DNA of 64,000 nt from Ornithodoros turicata (Eukaryota; Arthropoda; Arachnida; Ixodida; Argasidae), in NCBI RefSeq assembly GCF_037126465.1, contig NC_088203.1, positions 87,854,668-87,918,667 of the forward strand, in the 5' to 3' direction. The position numbers and the translations under genes are program-made. The notes under the pieces are model-generated. The model was not told the origin of the DNA and made no database searches. It was given only the letters and a program-made list of their open reading frames with translations. Positions 22,135 through 32,333 of the stretch are shown here, in pieces (the first letter of the stretch is position 1; each line of letters opens with the position of its first letter).

Positions 22135-24000
22135 GCGACTGATTTTATTTAGTTATTTATGTATTATTTATTTATTATTACCCTCAAGCAAGGCATTGAA
22201 GAGAGGAGCGGGTTACAACTCAGAACAAGTGAATACAAACAAAATCAAACCAAGTGAATAGAACACTATGGAACACTATTGAATGGATTACGCTGGAATA
22301 CATCAGTGACACAAAAGGTAGTAAGTTAAGAGGTAGTCTTACTTAAAAAAATAGAAAATACAAAAGACACACTAACGTTATGCAGGTATAATAGATTAAC
22401 AATATGTGTATAAAGCAACTTGTGTGATAGAGCCGTACTAGTGTTAGTGAACAATATCACGCAGAGCAACTTGAAATGATGGGAAAATATTATCTGCGGC
22501 AAGAAAAGAGGGAAGGTCGTTCCACTGCTTGGAGGTTCGTGGTAGAAAGGAATCGGCAAAGGTTTTAGCTTTGCATCGTGTAGCTGCGTTTACATGAATG
22601 AGACAAAAGCGCACCGTATCTCCTCATAGTAACAAATCCTCTCCGACAGGGACCACGTCAATCAGTCCACTGGTCGAAATAGGTGCGAGGGCTTGATGGA
22701 TGTGGTCCAGCCGTAATGATGCGATGATGGTGGAACGATTAGTTGATCATGCAGTGGTTCGTGGTGAATAATCTTGTAGAAGAAACGTAACCGAGCAATT
22801 GTGCGGCGCGATTCAAGAGATAATAGAGAGTTTTAGCAAACCGTTGATAACATAGCTTGCGTCGAACCATATCAACCGGAACCAATCAGTGGATAAGATT
22901 CGGAGTCACATACGACTGCGATTGGTTACGATAGGCATGATAACCTTACCAACGGTTTACTAATACTGCCTATTCGGTCTAGGTTAGATTTGATGATTGA
23001 TTCGCTTGATGTACGCTGATAGTCGGAGGATATGAAACGTGCTGACTTGTTCCGTACCATTTCAGGCTGGTTAGTAAGAACATCAGTTCCTGGATCGCAA
23101 GCATACTATAATTGTGGTGACACGAAACACACGTTTTTACACAGGACAAGTTTTACGTTCGACGGACCGGAGTGGAAATTTCAGGTATCCAACATCTGGT
23201 TTTGTTTTTGACGATGTAAACGATGTGGGTACTCTAGCTATGATTAGCAGCAATGTGAATGCCTAGATTGTTGTACGACTCAACAGATTCGAGAACGACG
23301 TCATCAAGGTTATAATGAGGTGAGCTGCATGCTGCGCGCGAGATACGCGTGCGTTTACACTTTGACGTGTTTAACTTCATTTGCCATGTTTCACACCAGA
23401 GAGAGATTGCATTTACGTCGGACTGAAGCGCACACGTGTTAATGACAGTGGATATTTCGCGGAAAGGGACGCAGTCGTCGACAAATAAATGGATCGAGGA
23501 AGTAACACAATGGTGTAGGTCATTAATGTACACCAAAAATAGCAGAGGGCCAAGGACGGTACCTTGTGGAACGCCCGGAAAGGACTGGGACTGGGACGAA
23601 TTGCTGGGCGCTGTGCCAGGAAGCATTCTAACCATCTGAGTACGTTAGTGTCAAGTCCGATGTTACGCAGCTTCAGTAACAGGAGCAGATGAGGAACTTT
23701 ATCGGAAGATTCAACGAAATCCGAAAAGATACCATCTGCTATTGAACGATTGTCGAGTGTGACGTGTAGTTTGCGGGTAAACAAAAGCACTTGTGTCTCA
23801 AATGAATACGATTTCCGAAAATCATGTTGGACATGATTAAAGAATGAGTTAGACTCGAGGAAAGTTACGATTTGTGAAAATAGTACATGCTCTAGTAACT
23901 TACGGGGATGCTGGTAATGGATATGGGCCTGTAGTCATGCTTGCTTCGAGTTTTATGAACGGGAACCACCTTCCCTAGCTTAACACATCCTCCATCATGT
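22135..24000 (-). mobile_element. Decayed LINE (CR1-type), minus strand, 1.9 kb
   Basis: Reading leftward, frames near 23960-23790 encode the DYRPISITSIP motif and the finger region. The frame 23790-23413 includes SDFVESSDKVPH, a degraded form of the DFSKAFDKV box. The overlapping frame 23635-23234 has GVPQGTVLGPLLFLVYINDL, then LFVDD at the catalytic position, MKLNTSKCKRTRISR and NLGIHI. Pieces down to 22326 encode the C-terminal region (SGTTFPLFLPQIIF). The 3' UTR ends in an AATAAATAAATAATACA-like tail near 22140-22190. It is broken by several frameshifts and stops, so inactive. Confidence 0.87.
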
Positions 24001-24031
24001 GCAAGACCTGAGTCTGGCCAAGAACTGAAGG

Positions 24032-24075
24032 GACAGGACAGACACACGACTCACGTGTCGTGTGTTTGTCTGTCC
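24032..24075. repeat. Short inverted repeat
   Basis: GGACAGACACACGAC (24036-24050) and GTCGTGTGTTTGTCTGTCC (24057-24075) flank the 6-nt spacer TCACGT. The arms pair with a small offset. It may be the centre of another snap-back retroelement tail, but no core motif is present. Confidence 0.6.
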
Positions 24076-24331
24076 CCCTATAGTTGTTGCCCTGACTCAG
24101 GCTCTCCACATCATGGAGTTTGTCCACCAGCTGGCCTGCTGGCCATCCTGCTGATCAACTCCAAGCAGGAGCAGCGTCGGGATCACCACATAGAAAGGCT
24201 CACTTAAAGGGCTATGAACTCAACCAAGCTAGCCCGCCGACTGTGTCGGCTCCAAACGGCGATTTTAACTTGTTGGCTGTGGCACCTTTTGTATAGATGA
24301 ATCTGATAGGTCCGTGTCTTCACTACATATA

Positions 24332-24524
24332 GCACGCTGCTAGCCAACCATCATCCCCAAAGACAGCGTTTTCACTCCTGATTTGTTGATAACGGGAGGT
24401 GGAGCTTATTATGTTGATCCATTATGTACTGTATTATGGCTATAAATAAGGCTCCGCCTCCCGTTTTTACCAAATCACGGACGAGAACGTTGTCATTCGG
24501 GATGATGGTTGGCTAGGAGCGTGC
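24332..24524. mobile_element. MITE with ~90-bp inverted arms
   Basis: GCACGCTGCTAGCCAACCATC on the left is matched by GATGATGGTTGGCTAGGAGC near the right end. Inward blocks TGATTTGTTGATAACGGGAG and CTCCCGTTTTTACCAAATCA also pair. A fragment of the same family lies at about 12330-12415. Target duplication not resolved; non-coding. Confidence 0.75.
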
Positions 24525-25129
24525 CATGTGGTGAACTTCATTTTTAAGAGTGTAAAGCAGAACATTATGTGTACCTCCGCGTTGGCGTCTGATTGGGTGC
24601 TAAAATTCTTCAGATGACGCAACAATGGATAGAGGTATCTGGATGGCAGTGCGTCTACTCGCCCGTATCCGGACAAAAGTGCGTTTTTGTATTAACGCTG
24701 CACACGTTACGAAGGAGAAGTATTGAACAATAAATTCTAAATTGAATTACGAAACGTAGAAGAACAATATTACACCTATTACACCCGGAACTAAATACAT
24801 GCAGATAGGAGTTCTTACCTCTTTTAACGTCTATTTGTCACCTATAGAGCTAAATATACACGTAGTTACTAGCTGTTTGCATTTTCGCAATGAGTGATCG
24901 TAATGGGTCCACTGCGAAAGTATAACATTATTGATTTCTGGAGTTGTTGAAACGTGATAGATGTTCGCTGTTGGCGCTACGCATTCACTAATGTTGTCAT
25001 AAAAAAAAGTAGGAAAAAAAAAACAATTATGCTGTTAAATATTTTCACACTTCGGCGTTCGTTAATGGCTCGAACTACTCGAACTATAGCTTGCAAAACA
25101 TTATCTTGTTTCGGCGCTGTGGGTTGGTT

Positions 25130-25345
25130 GTCAGCGTCTTACTGCGCAGAGCCAATGTGGCAGCGTGTTGCGCGGGGGGTGGGGGGTCCTACGTGCTGGT
25201 CCTATTTCACGGTGGAATTGCGCCGACATTTGTCCTACACCAAGACCGCCCAGCCAAGCGCAGTCGGTATCGGTATTCGATCCTGTGTCACCTCCCAGAC
25301 CTATCGTGGAAGACGATCACCTTAGCCACTAAAGCCAGAGAAGCT
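25130..25345 (-). mobile_element. tRNA-derived SINE, minus strand
   Basis: Read on the minus strand, an A-box-like TTAGTGGCTAAGG (about 25319-25331) precedes a B-box-like ATCGAATACC (about 25271-25283), then body blocks complementary to those near 25180-25250. Well diverged. Confidence 0.7.
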
Positions 25346-25834
25346 GTCTAGATGTTTCAAGGCTTTTTCGTACTCGTCAACGTCTTGTCAAATATCCACG
25401 GAATGACAAGATTGACTAAGCGCTGTGGGTACTCAGTCACGTGCGCACATACCTGTCACGTCTGTCACATTGACGCCGGGAAGAATCATCATCTAGTTGC
25501 GGTACAAGACGACCACGCACCCCTTTCAGATGGAGCGGCCACGACTCACATGCTGGGCAAGTACTGCAGTAAACTTGATTGGCCAATTTGAAGTGCTCCA
25601 GAGGTCCCGTTCACAAGCGCCACCACCACCGGCACCGCTCCATGAGGCACTTGCCGAATTATGATAGCAGATTGCCGCTGTCAACTGTGAAAGACGTGCG
25701 AGCGCCTGCTGGAAATCATGTATCAGAGATTGCAATAGGTACCACGGGACAAAGTGCGTGCCACCATATGAGAGGCTGGGACAACACGGTTCTCATTTGT
25801 ATGAATGCCAAGGTCGTGCTGAAGACTGGGTGGT

Positions 25835-26056
25835 GGTGGGTTCGAACCCTACCACCGGCTGTGCTGTCTGCGGTTATCCCTGGGTTTTCCGAAGACGAAG
25901 ACAGACGAGTGACGGCACAGTTCCCCCTGAAGTCGGCCCAGGACGCGTACTAACCCACCTGTCCTCCACTCCTTCCTATTGTTCTCTCTCTATCTGTGCA
26001 CATCTGTACGCCGCTCACAGCCACAGTTGCTTCGCGGCGCTAACAGGGAAGCAAAA
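25835..26056 (+). mobile_element. tRNA-derived SINE, plus strand, head truncated
   Basis: B box GGGTTCGAACCCT (25838-25850) is followed by the full conserved body: CTGCGGTTATCCCTGGGTTT, GACGGCACAGTTCCCCCTG, AAGTCGGCCCAGGACGCG, the CACTCCTTCC block, GTACGCCGCTCACAGCCAC and TTGCTTCGCGGCGCTAACA. This tail is the most useful diagnostic of the family in the window. The A-box half is lost or diverged. Confidence 0.85.
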
Positions 26057-26817
26057 TAAAAATTGTATCAATGCAGTTGCACCGACCGTTCTGCCCCAAC
26101 GGCATGAAAAAAATAACCGAGTGTATTGCTCTGAAAGTGAATACACAGAGGTAGGTAGAAGTAAGTAGGTGGTATATTAGAATTGACAACATAGGTTTTA
26201 CCTACACACTTTGCACTTATATGGAGGCTAAACACACTAGCATGCCCTCGTGAGACTATGTGTCTATCAGTGCGAAACGTCGTGTCCGAGGCAGGTGACC
26301 ATAAGTGCGGGAGAGCTATGGGGAAGACAAACAAAGAAAAAGACTGCCAAGTGTCGGTGGTATCCCCTACGCGATGCACTTCGGCATGCCTGTCTTTGGG
26401 GATGAGCATTGACGCTAATACACTTCTATATCTTGATGGGAAACGCTACCGACGGTGTATTATACCAGGAGGAGCAGAGCTCCCAGCCTTTCCCGTGCTG
26501 TTATATGCTTTTGGCAATACTGTCCGATGTGAAAAGCCAGACTGCATCACACATGTAATATGCCCAACACAAGAACCTTCGTTTTATTCTTCGTTGCCCG
26601 AGTTCTAACTAACCTCTTCTTCGCTTCTATAGGCTATATATATATATATATTTCAGGCTGCGGCCTCGTAGTCCCACATTTCATCAGTGTACGAGCAATG
26701 TGTCAGTAAATAAATAATAATAATAATACTTGTTCCGACCCGTCAGCACCCTACAACACATACAAGAATTTCTCGAACTAAGGGTATCCTGCATCACCCA
26801 TCACCACACATTTGTAG
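26057..26817. other. No gene recognised; TA repeat
   Basis: A TA dinucleotide tract lies at about 26635-26651 and a short AATAATAAT tract near 26713. Opposed frames at 26068-26409 and 26258-26608 overlap and have no motif. Confidence 0.45.
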
Positions 26818-26905
26818 TGTTGGGATCCGCGATGTCCCGAATCCTGAAATCCCGTGATCCCGACTTTAGAAGGGTAGAAAATCCAGCGGACCGGTAAGGA
26901 AGTAT

Positions 26906-27002
26906 GAAGGGAAGTGCCTCAGGACGAGATCCGCCGATATTTCGAACAGAGACTCTGTTCGAAGTATCGGTGGCCCTCGTCCTGAGGCACTTCCCTTCAT
27001 AC
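26906..27002. mobile_element. Snap-back Penelope-like tail, short
   Basis: A near-perfect inverted repeat with 48-bp arms and a single central base. Each arm reads outward from the centre as CTGTTCGAA, then GTATCGG or ATATCGG, then CTCGTCCTGAGGCACTTCCC. The left arm, on the minus strand, keeps GAAATATCGG, which fits the 3' half of a Penelope hammerhead with a self-complementary helix III. The CTGANGA half is absent because the junction cuts it off. It interrupts a repeat with TCCCGAAATC-like motifs at 26820-27055. Confidence 0.5.
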
Positions 27003-27344
27003 GTGACCCCGACTGCCTTTGACGTCCCGAAATCGGATTTCGGGACATGCTCCTCAGCCACATATCGCCTATCCTTATCTCCTAATTTTTTTAGGTAATC
27101 TGAGTGCAATTTTTAGTAATCTATTGCCCAGTAATCAATTACTTTTTCATTAAAGGCTCATTCGTATATGGACCCAACCCACAGGATCCATCCACGCCGT
27201 TCCTCTCTGGCCTTCTGTTCCACTAACTGGAGGTCATTGTAATAAAAATTTGAGTAAGATTTACACATAAGGTGAGTCAGTCTAGTGTGGCGACTTGTTG
27301 CACGTGCCACAGGGTGCGTTATAACTGTGTAATGGAATTTACAA

Positions 27345-27650
27345 GAACAGCCCGAGAAAGCAGCCGCGGCCGGCCGACACGATGCTCCCGTGACGTGGAG
27401 AGGGCTCCGTGCCTTGTTTCTTTCTTGTTTCTTCGCAGCTCACGCGCTTGAGCTGTGTCGCTGGACGTCACTGGTCACGTGAGGGGAGTAGCATACGTCA
27501 CGACGTCCTCTCGTTCTGAGATGCGCTCTTTTCACGAGGGGAACGATTTTTCAAAGGTGTGCGGAACAGAGCACTCCCGCTCGCTCTGTAGGTCACCTGC
27601 GCTCCTCGTTCTTTCGCGGGGGCTCATGCTAGTAGCTGGAGAACACTCTG
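27345..27650 (+). repeat. Dispersed repeat, copy 1
   Basis: Shares an ordered set of blocks with 43795-44110 in the same orientation: CAGCCGCGGCCGGCC, CTCAGCTCACGCGC-like, GGGGAGTAGCATACGTCACGA and GTTCTTTCGC. The copies are diverged. No terminal repeats or coding sequence recognised. Confidence 0.6.
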
Positions 27651-27659
27651 CACAAAAAA

Positions 27660-29430
27660 ATGGGGGTTACGGGTTACCTCAGTGCTCTTCTAAGACATGT
27701 GCAGTCTAATGACATTTTTTGGAGCCCTAGGGAGGGGTAACGTTGGGTAGCCGAGTGGCTCGCGGCACGTTGTTCGTCCCTGCGACTTATTTATTGTCAA
27801 TACTAACGGTCACAATGACGCGTAACCTTTTTGGCCGTTATTTGATTACATTAATCGAGTGATTTGTAACGGTAAAAAATATTGCTTCCACAAAAGTAAT
27901 CGTAACGATAATCAATTACTTTCTTTCGAGTAACGTGTACAACTCTGCCTCGGCCTCATTAGAAAGGCTTCAGTGCGCGGCGGTTCGCCTTTCCTTTCCG
28001 TTCCCAAACATCCTTCTTTGTTTCCTCGACCTTTGCAACATGTTTCTCCCAACCCCCGGTACATATTCCGGTCTTTCTTGTTTTACAACCTTACGCTTTC
28101 GTCTTGCTCTGAAACGAGAAACGTGACGCGACTGCACCTTAACATGAAACTCGGTGACGAAATGTAACGAGTGCTGCTCGATTGGGTTGCGCGCAAGATC
28201 AATCGAATGATCGATAAATCGATTGATAAGTTACGCCTCGAGACTTTTGCTTTCTACCTCAACGAGCGCGTGAGGCGAATTCTTCCGCCTCTTATACGAT
28301 GCAGGGAACGAACAAAGCGATGCGAAAAACAAAGCCAACCGGAAACTCTGGGCAAATTGAATTTTGTTGGAATAGTATAAACGTCTTGAGGTAGACAAGT
28401 GCCTTCTCCCGTGGGCCGACTTAGTGTGGAAAATGGACGGGGAAGAGGCTTCAAGTGGATTCGCTTGCACCCTGTTCGTGCCTTGTATGTTGCGCAGCGG
28501 GTGGCCTTACTGCACTTATGGCTCAAGACTCTGAGGCTCTATTTACATGCTACGTGGCAAACAATTCGGGTACTCGAGTGCTCTTGTCAGTGAAAGCGTT
28601 ACACGGTACTTGGCCGAAGGGGAAGGTCCTTTTTTTACACTACTTGCACTAAGCTGACACACGGGAAGCCTAAAGGCCTCACCCTCCCGTACTGGCGTCG
28701 CTATAGGGGAGTGCGCGGGTGTGGTCCGCTTCGGGTGACACGCCGCACCACTACCTCTCTTCCTCTACGGCGGCATGAGGAGCCCTCTGCGAGCACGTGA
28801 AGTTTTCTCTTCTTGTGGGATGGTATTGCGGTTGATATGGTATTGTGGTATCGCGCACCATCCTACGTTGAAAGGAAAAGGGTCAAAGCGACCATCACTG
28901 AAGGTTGGGACGAGGTACTAGCGTGACACGACCAGGAATTGCGACACAGAAACAATTCGAAAATGGTTTAATATCAGCGGGTGGTGATAGATGAAGATGC
29001 CTGGAAAATATATTGGGGATGTCAGGACAGGTCTGCGGATATGTTCTAAAGATGTCTCTGGTGGTAGCCGCCCTCTGGTGGTAGTGGTGGTCCACGATCC
29101 CACGAGTGTGCCGCAGAATATCTCCACGAGGATCGGCCTCGTTCTCCGCCGCCTTGATGCCCATCTGGACGCCCTTAACTCTCGTACACGCACTGTCTTT
29201 TGGCACCAACGCATGACAGGCGTATAGCCGTATCCTCGAACAGTGAACCAGCCGACGATTGCTAGACCACAGCAAGAAAATAAGAATGAGCGATGCGAAG
29301 ATTGTAATTATTTAACGGATGAAGTCAGAAGCCATTTTGTAGCTAATTTAGTAATTGCAGTTTACAAAGTCCTTACGAAGGTTCGTGAGTTCAGCTCTCT
29401 CGAGCGATATTTCACATGGCGCTACTGAGC
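27660..29430. other. No gene recognised
   Basis: AT-rich blocks near 27100-27140 and 27830-27930 both contain AATCAATTACTTT and seem to come from one repeat family. Frames at 28171-28380 (plus) and 28895-29275 (minus, 126 codons) show no domain. The minus frame is open over a low-repeat stretch, but nothing in it is recognised. Confidence 0.4.
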
Positions 29431-29439
29431 GTAAGGGAT

Positions 29440-29705
29440 ATCGGTGGTGGTGGTGGCGATCGTCAAAGGGCTCGCCGTTGTCGGCCTCACAGAGGTGGTC
29501 AACGTCACTACTGACTGACGCCCTGGGGGAATGTGCGTCTCGGGCCGACTTCTAAGGGAACTGTGCCGACATTTCATTTCATTTCATTTAGTTACCTGAA
29601 GAGCCTCAGAAGTGGCAATGTCAGAGACATATGTCTGAAAGCGTCTAAGGAAAACCCAGGAAAAACCACAGAAAGGAAGATCGGTGGTGCCTATGCCACC
29701 GACTT
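29440..29705 (-). mobile_element. SINE body, minus strand, with ATTTC repeat
   Basis: On the minus strand the blocks GGTTTTTCCTGGGTTTTCC and the complement of GGAACTGTGCCGACAT match the family body. Between them is a short (CATTT)n tract near 29572-29590. The left flank (29450-29520) repeats the GACGCCCTGGGGGA sequence seen, inverted, at 30880-30930. Confidence 0.65.
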
Positions 29706-29829
29706 GACCTCCATTCAGCAAGGTGTCCCTTATAGCAGTAAAGGACTCCCACCGCGTAGGAACTCCAGCTAGTTCACGTGTGTCAGGGTACGCAGCACGT
29801 GAATATTAAGCGAGCTATTATAGTAAGTA

Positions 29830-30425
29830 ATTCCTGTAACCAGCTATATACCTGGTCATGTGGGCCTATCCGGTAACTCAGCGCGGTAACTCAACTAATC
29901 GCGCAGATGCGGATGCAAGACGTGCTGCACAAGTTGTGACTCATGCCACTGTACATCTGCCCCTTACTGTTTCTGCCTGCCGTATGTCTGTACGCCCCCG
30001 GTGTCCTTCTCGTACCCAAGCGTTCAGAGCTGAGGCTGCCTCATACGACAGTCACCTGCAATCGATTGAGCCCTCAGTGGACTTTTTTATAACGTGTCGC
30101 TGCACTCGACACGGCGGAATCGCTCCTTCACCGCCTCCGTCTAAATGTCGCCCGCACACCGCTGCGTCTGTTCAAAATGGGTCAACCCAGCCATCCCCTC
30201 TTGACTAGCTGTGGCGTGGTGGCTGATATTCACCACTACATCCCACACTGCCGGCAGCACCTTCTGCAGCGTGACGCCCTCTGTTGTCGTATACCAAAAA
30301 CTTGGCTACAGCACTGTAACAATGATGTACATATAAAGCTGTTACAACGTAACAGCAATGATGACCCCCTTTCCCATCTTTTCCAACTCCCCTCGTTGCG
30401 TGCGATACAGGATAAACCACTGAGC
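29830..30425 (+). mobile_element. RNase H-bearing LINE, 3' end
   Basis: Plus-strand frames encode YIPGHVGLSGN near 29845, the end of an RNase H domain, followed by NRADADARRAA. A 13-bp tandem duplication (GGTAACTCAGCGC repeated near 29872-29893) shifts the frame between them. Next come LHRLRL-type sequence and a Cys/His cluster TSCGVVADIHHYIPHC near 30200-30250, typical of the C-terminus of I/R1-type LINEs. The reverse transcriptase is missing. A SINE in the same orientation starts directly after it. Confidence 0.82.
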
Positions 30426-30438
30426 TGAGCGAGCCCAC

Positions 30439-30718
30439 CATGACCAGCTCCCGTGGCATAGTGGTTCACATGATCGCTTTCCACGCCGAGATTGGGAGGT
30501 GACACGAGTTCGAAACCTGTCATCCGGCTGTGTTGTCTCAGGTTTTCCCTGGGTTTCCTGAGGACTTTCCAGATGAATGTCGGCACACTTCCTCCTGAAG
30601 TCGGCCCAGGACGCACACTAACCCCCCCTCCCCTCCTGTCACCCACTCCTTCCTGCTGTTCTCTGTCCACGTCTGTACGCCGCCGCTCATAGCGACAGTT
30701 GCTTCGCGGCGCTAACAC
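30439..30718 (+). mobile_element. tRNA-derived SINE, most complete copy
   Basis: A box TGGCATAGTGG (30454-30464) and B box GAGTTCGAAAC (30506-30516) are about 50 bp apart, as in tRNA genes. The body then runs GGTTTTCCCTGGGTTTCC, ATGTCGGCACACTTCCTCC, AAGTCGGCCCAGGACGCAC, CACTCCTTCCTGCTGTTCTC, GTACGCCGCCGCTCATAG and TTGCTTCGCGGCGCTAACAC. All other copies in the window can be placed against this one. It is transcribed, if at all, by RNA polymerase III and would depend on a LINE for mobility. Confidence 0.9.
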
Positions 30719-30833
30719 ACACACGCAAAGAAAGAGCCCAACATGTCCGTCCCTCAAGCCCATTGGCTATATCCAAGGGTCCACACAACCCTGCGTCACA
30801 GCACTGCATCTGCATAGCAATAATAATATGTAG

Positions 30834-30945
30834 GCATATGTCGGCACAGTTCCGTTAGAAGTCGGCCCAGGACGCGCGTTCCCCCAGGGCGTCAGTCGTG
30901 ACGTTGCCTACCTATGTGAGGCCGACAACGGCGACCCCTTTCACC
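30834..30945 (+). mobile_element. SINE fragment
   Basis: Begins inside the body at ATGTCGGCACAGTTCCG and AAGTCGGCCCAGGACGCG, then diverges into CCCCAGGGCGTCAGT, shared in inverse with the copy at 29440. Both tRNA boxes are missing. Confidence 0.75.
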
Positions 30946-30995
30946 AGCACCACCACCACCACCATCTGCATAGCAATCATTTGGTCACTGCACTT

Positions 30996-31631
30996 CAGGG
31001 TTGAAAAAAATCCGGATAGCTTTAAAAAGATCCTCTCCAATGGGCTTTTTTCGATAAAACCCGGATATTTTTTGAGAATGTTGACAAGCCTAGAAATGTG
31101 ACACAGAGTATAAAGAAATATGTGTTTTGCTGTTCTTCTTGATTTCGGGTGACCTCTCATAGTTTCGGTTTATGAAACTGCCTGTCCCAGGAACATTGAA
31201 TGAGTTTCCATTGTTTTCCGCAAGGTAGAGTCCCAGGCACGCGTGGGTGAATGGTGTAGATGCTACACGCCTGGATTAGCTGCCGTACTTCAGTTACAAT
31301 GCCTCCAGGAAGCAGAAGAAAGCCTCTCCCTGAATGGGCAGAAGTAAAAGAAAACGGGAAAAAAGTTAAATCTGAAAACTTCAAAAAGTCAAATTAAAAA
31401 GTTACAAAGCTAAAAAAGTTAGAAGTTAATGTTGCGCATACCTGGGCTTTTGTAAACAGCCAACACTACAATAAAATAAAGCGGGAGTCTTCCGTGTGAC
31501 GTTGAATTAAGATTGTCTTTCGCATCGGATCTGGAAAAATCTATAAAAAAATCCCGATTAAACTGTGTGGATAAAATTTAAAAAAAAATCCAGCGGATAA
31601 AATCTATGTGGATTAAATCCAAACAACCCTG
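30996..31631. mobile_element. hAT-type non-autonomous element, 636 bp
   Basis: Ends are CAGGGTTG and CAACCCTG, flanked by a perfect 8-bp duplication CTGCACTT (30988-30995 and 31632-31639). The subterminal sequence is rich in ATCCGGAT- and GGATAAAAT-like motifs at both ends. A second copy lies inverted at 56643-57523. There is no transposase. An 8-bp duplication with CAG-type termini fits hAT. Confidence 0.92.
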
Positions 31632-31964
31632 CTGCACTTTACAATTACTGTGATACCGCAAATGTGTGTTTTTCTTTTCTTTCTTTCCTTTTCTTCTTTT
31701 TTTAATGTCTGCTCGTCAAGTCAGTGGAACGCCTCACTCTACGGCCCTGCTTACAACGAGCAAATATTTCGATATAGGGAAGCATTTCGTATATAGCCTT
31801 GCCGTATATCCGTTCTAGCCTTGTAATGAAACTGCGTCCCATGCACTCGATCCTTCAACTCTGTGGGGTAACGACAGCGGAGAAGTAAGGACAGAGATGG
31901 ATTTCCAAGTGTCTCAAACAATGTTGTAATCCCTGCGTTCTTGGATATCGAGTCTACCGTGGAA

Positions 31965-32075
31965 TATATTGGCAGGCGTCAAGCCGCTACATAATATGTC
32001 TTCGAGGGAGGTCATCGGGTTCAAATCCCGGCAACAGCTGTGTTGCCTGCGACATGCTCAGAGACCAGCATGCAG
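31965..32075 (+). mobile_element. tRNA-like SINE head
   Basis: B box GGGTTCAAATCCC at about 32018-32030, preceded by a diverged A-box region near 31980 and followed by GCTGTGTTGCCTGCGACATGC. The body then stops matching the family. Confidence 0.6.
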
Positions 32076-32116
32076 GCCGCTTTCATCTTCCAAAGAATTT
32101 CAGGAATTCACAAGTA

Positions 32117-32331
32117 CAGCTTGGGACAAAAGTTTACGGAACACCGGGGTGTCGCATTTCTCCATTGGAGCGGCTATCTAGCAGCAAACCGAAGTCAACA
32201 CACATACTGAGAAATGGATGGAATTACCGGCCACCTGTTTCTTATTCGATCTCTTCGTGATAGCTCACATGGGGCCGCTCCGCTGAAGAAATACACGGGT
32301 GCTGTGTTCCGTAAACTTTTGTCGCAAGCTG
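32117..32331. mobile_element. Tc1/mariner-type MITE, 215 bp
   Basis: Inverted ends CAGCTTGGGACAAAAGTTT and AACTTTTGTCGCAAGCTG continue for 28 bp with one or two mismatches. They are flanked by TA on both sides (32115-32116 and 32332-32333). The short, non-coding form and TA duplication fit a Tc1/mariner deletion derivative. Confidence 0.85.
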
Positions 32332-32333
32332 TA

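Noticed and set aside
27742..27770. tRNA-like GTAGCCGAGTGGCTCGCGG
   Set aside because: An A-box-like string only; no B box at the right distance and no cloverleaf could be drawn, so not a tRNA gene.
28895..29275. 126-codon minus-strand frame as a possible exon
   Set aside because: No domain, no splice context that could be supported, and an overlapping open frame of similar length in another phase.
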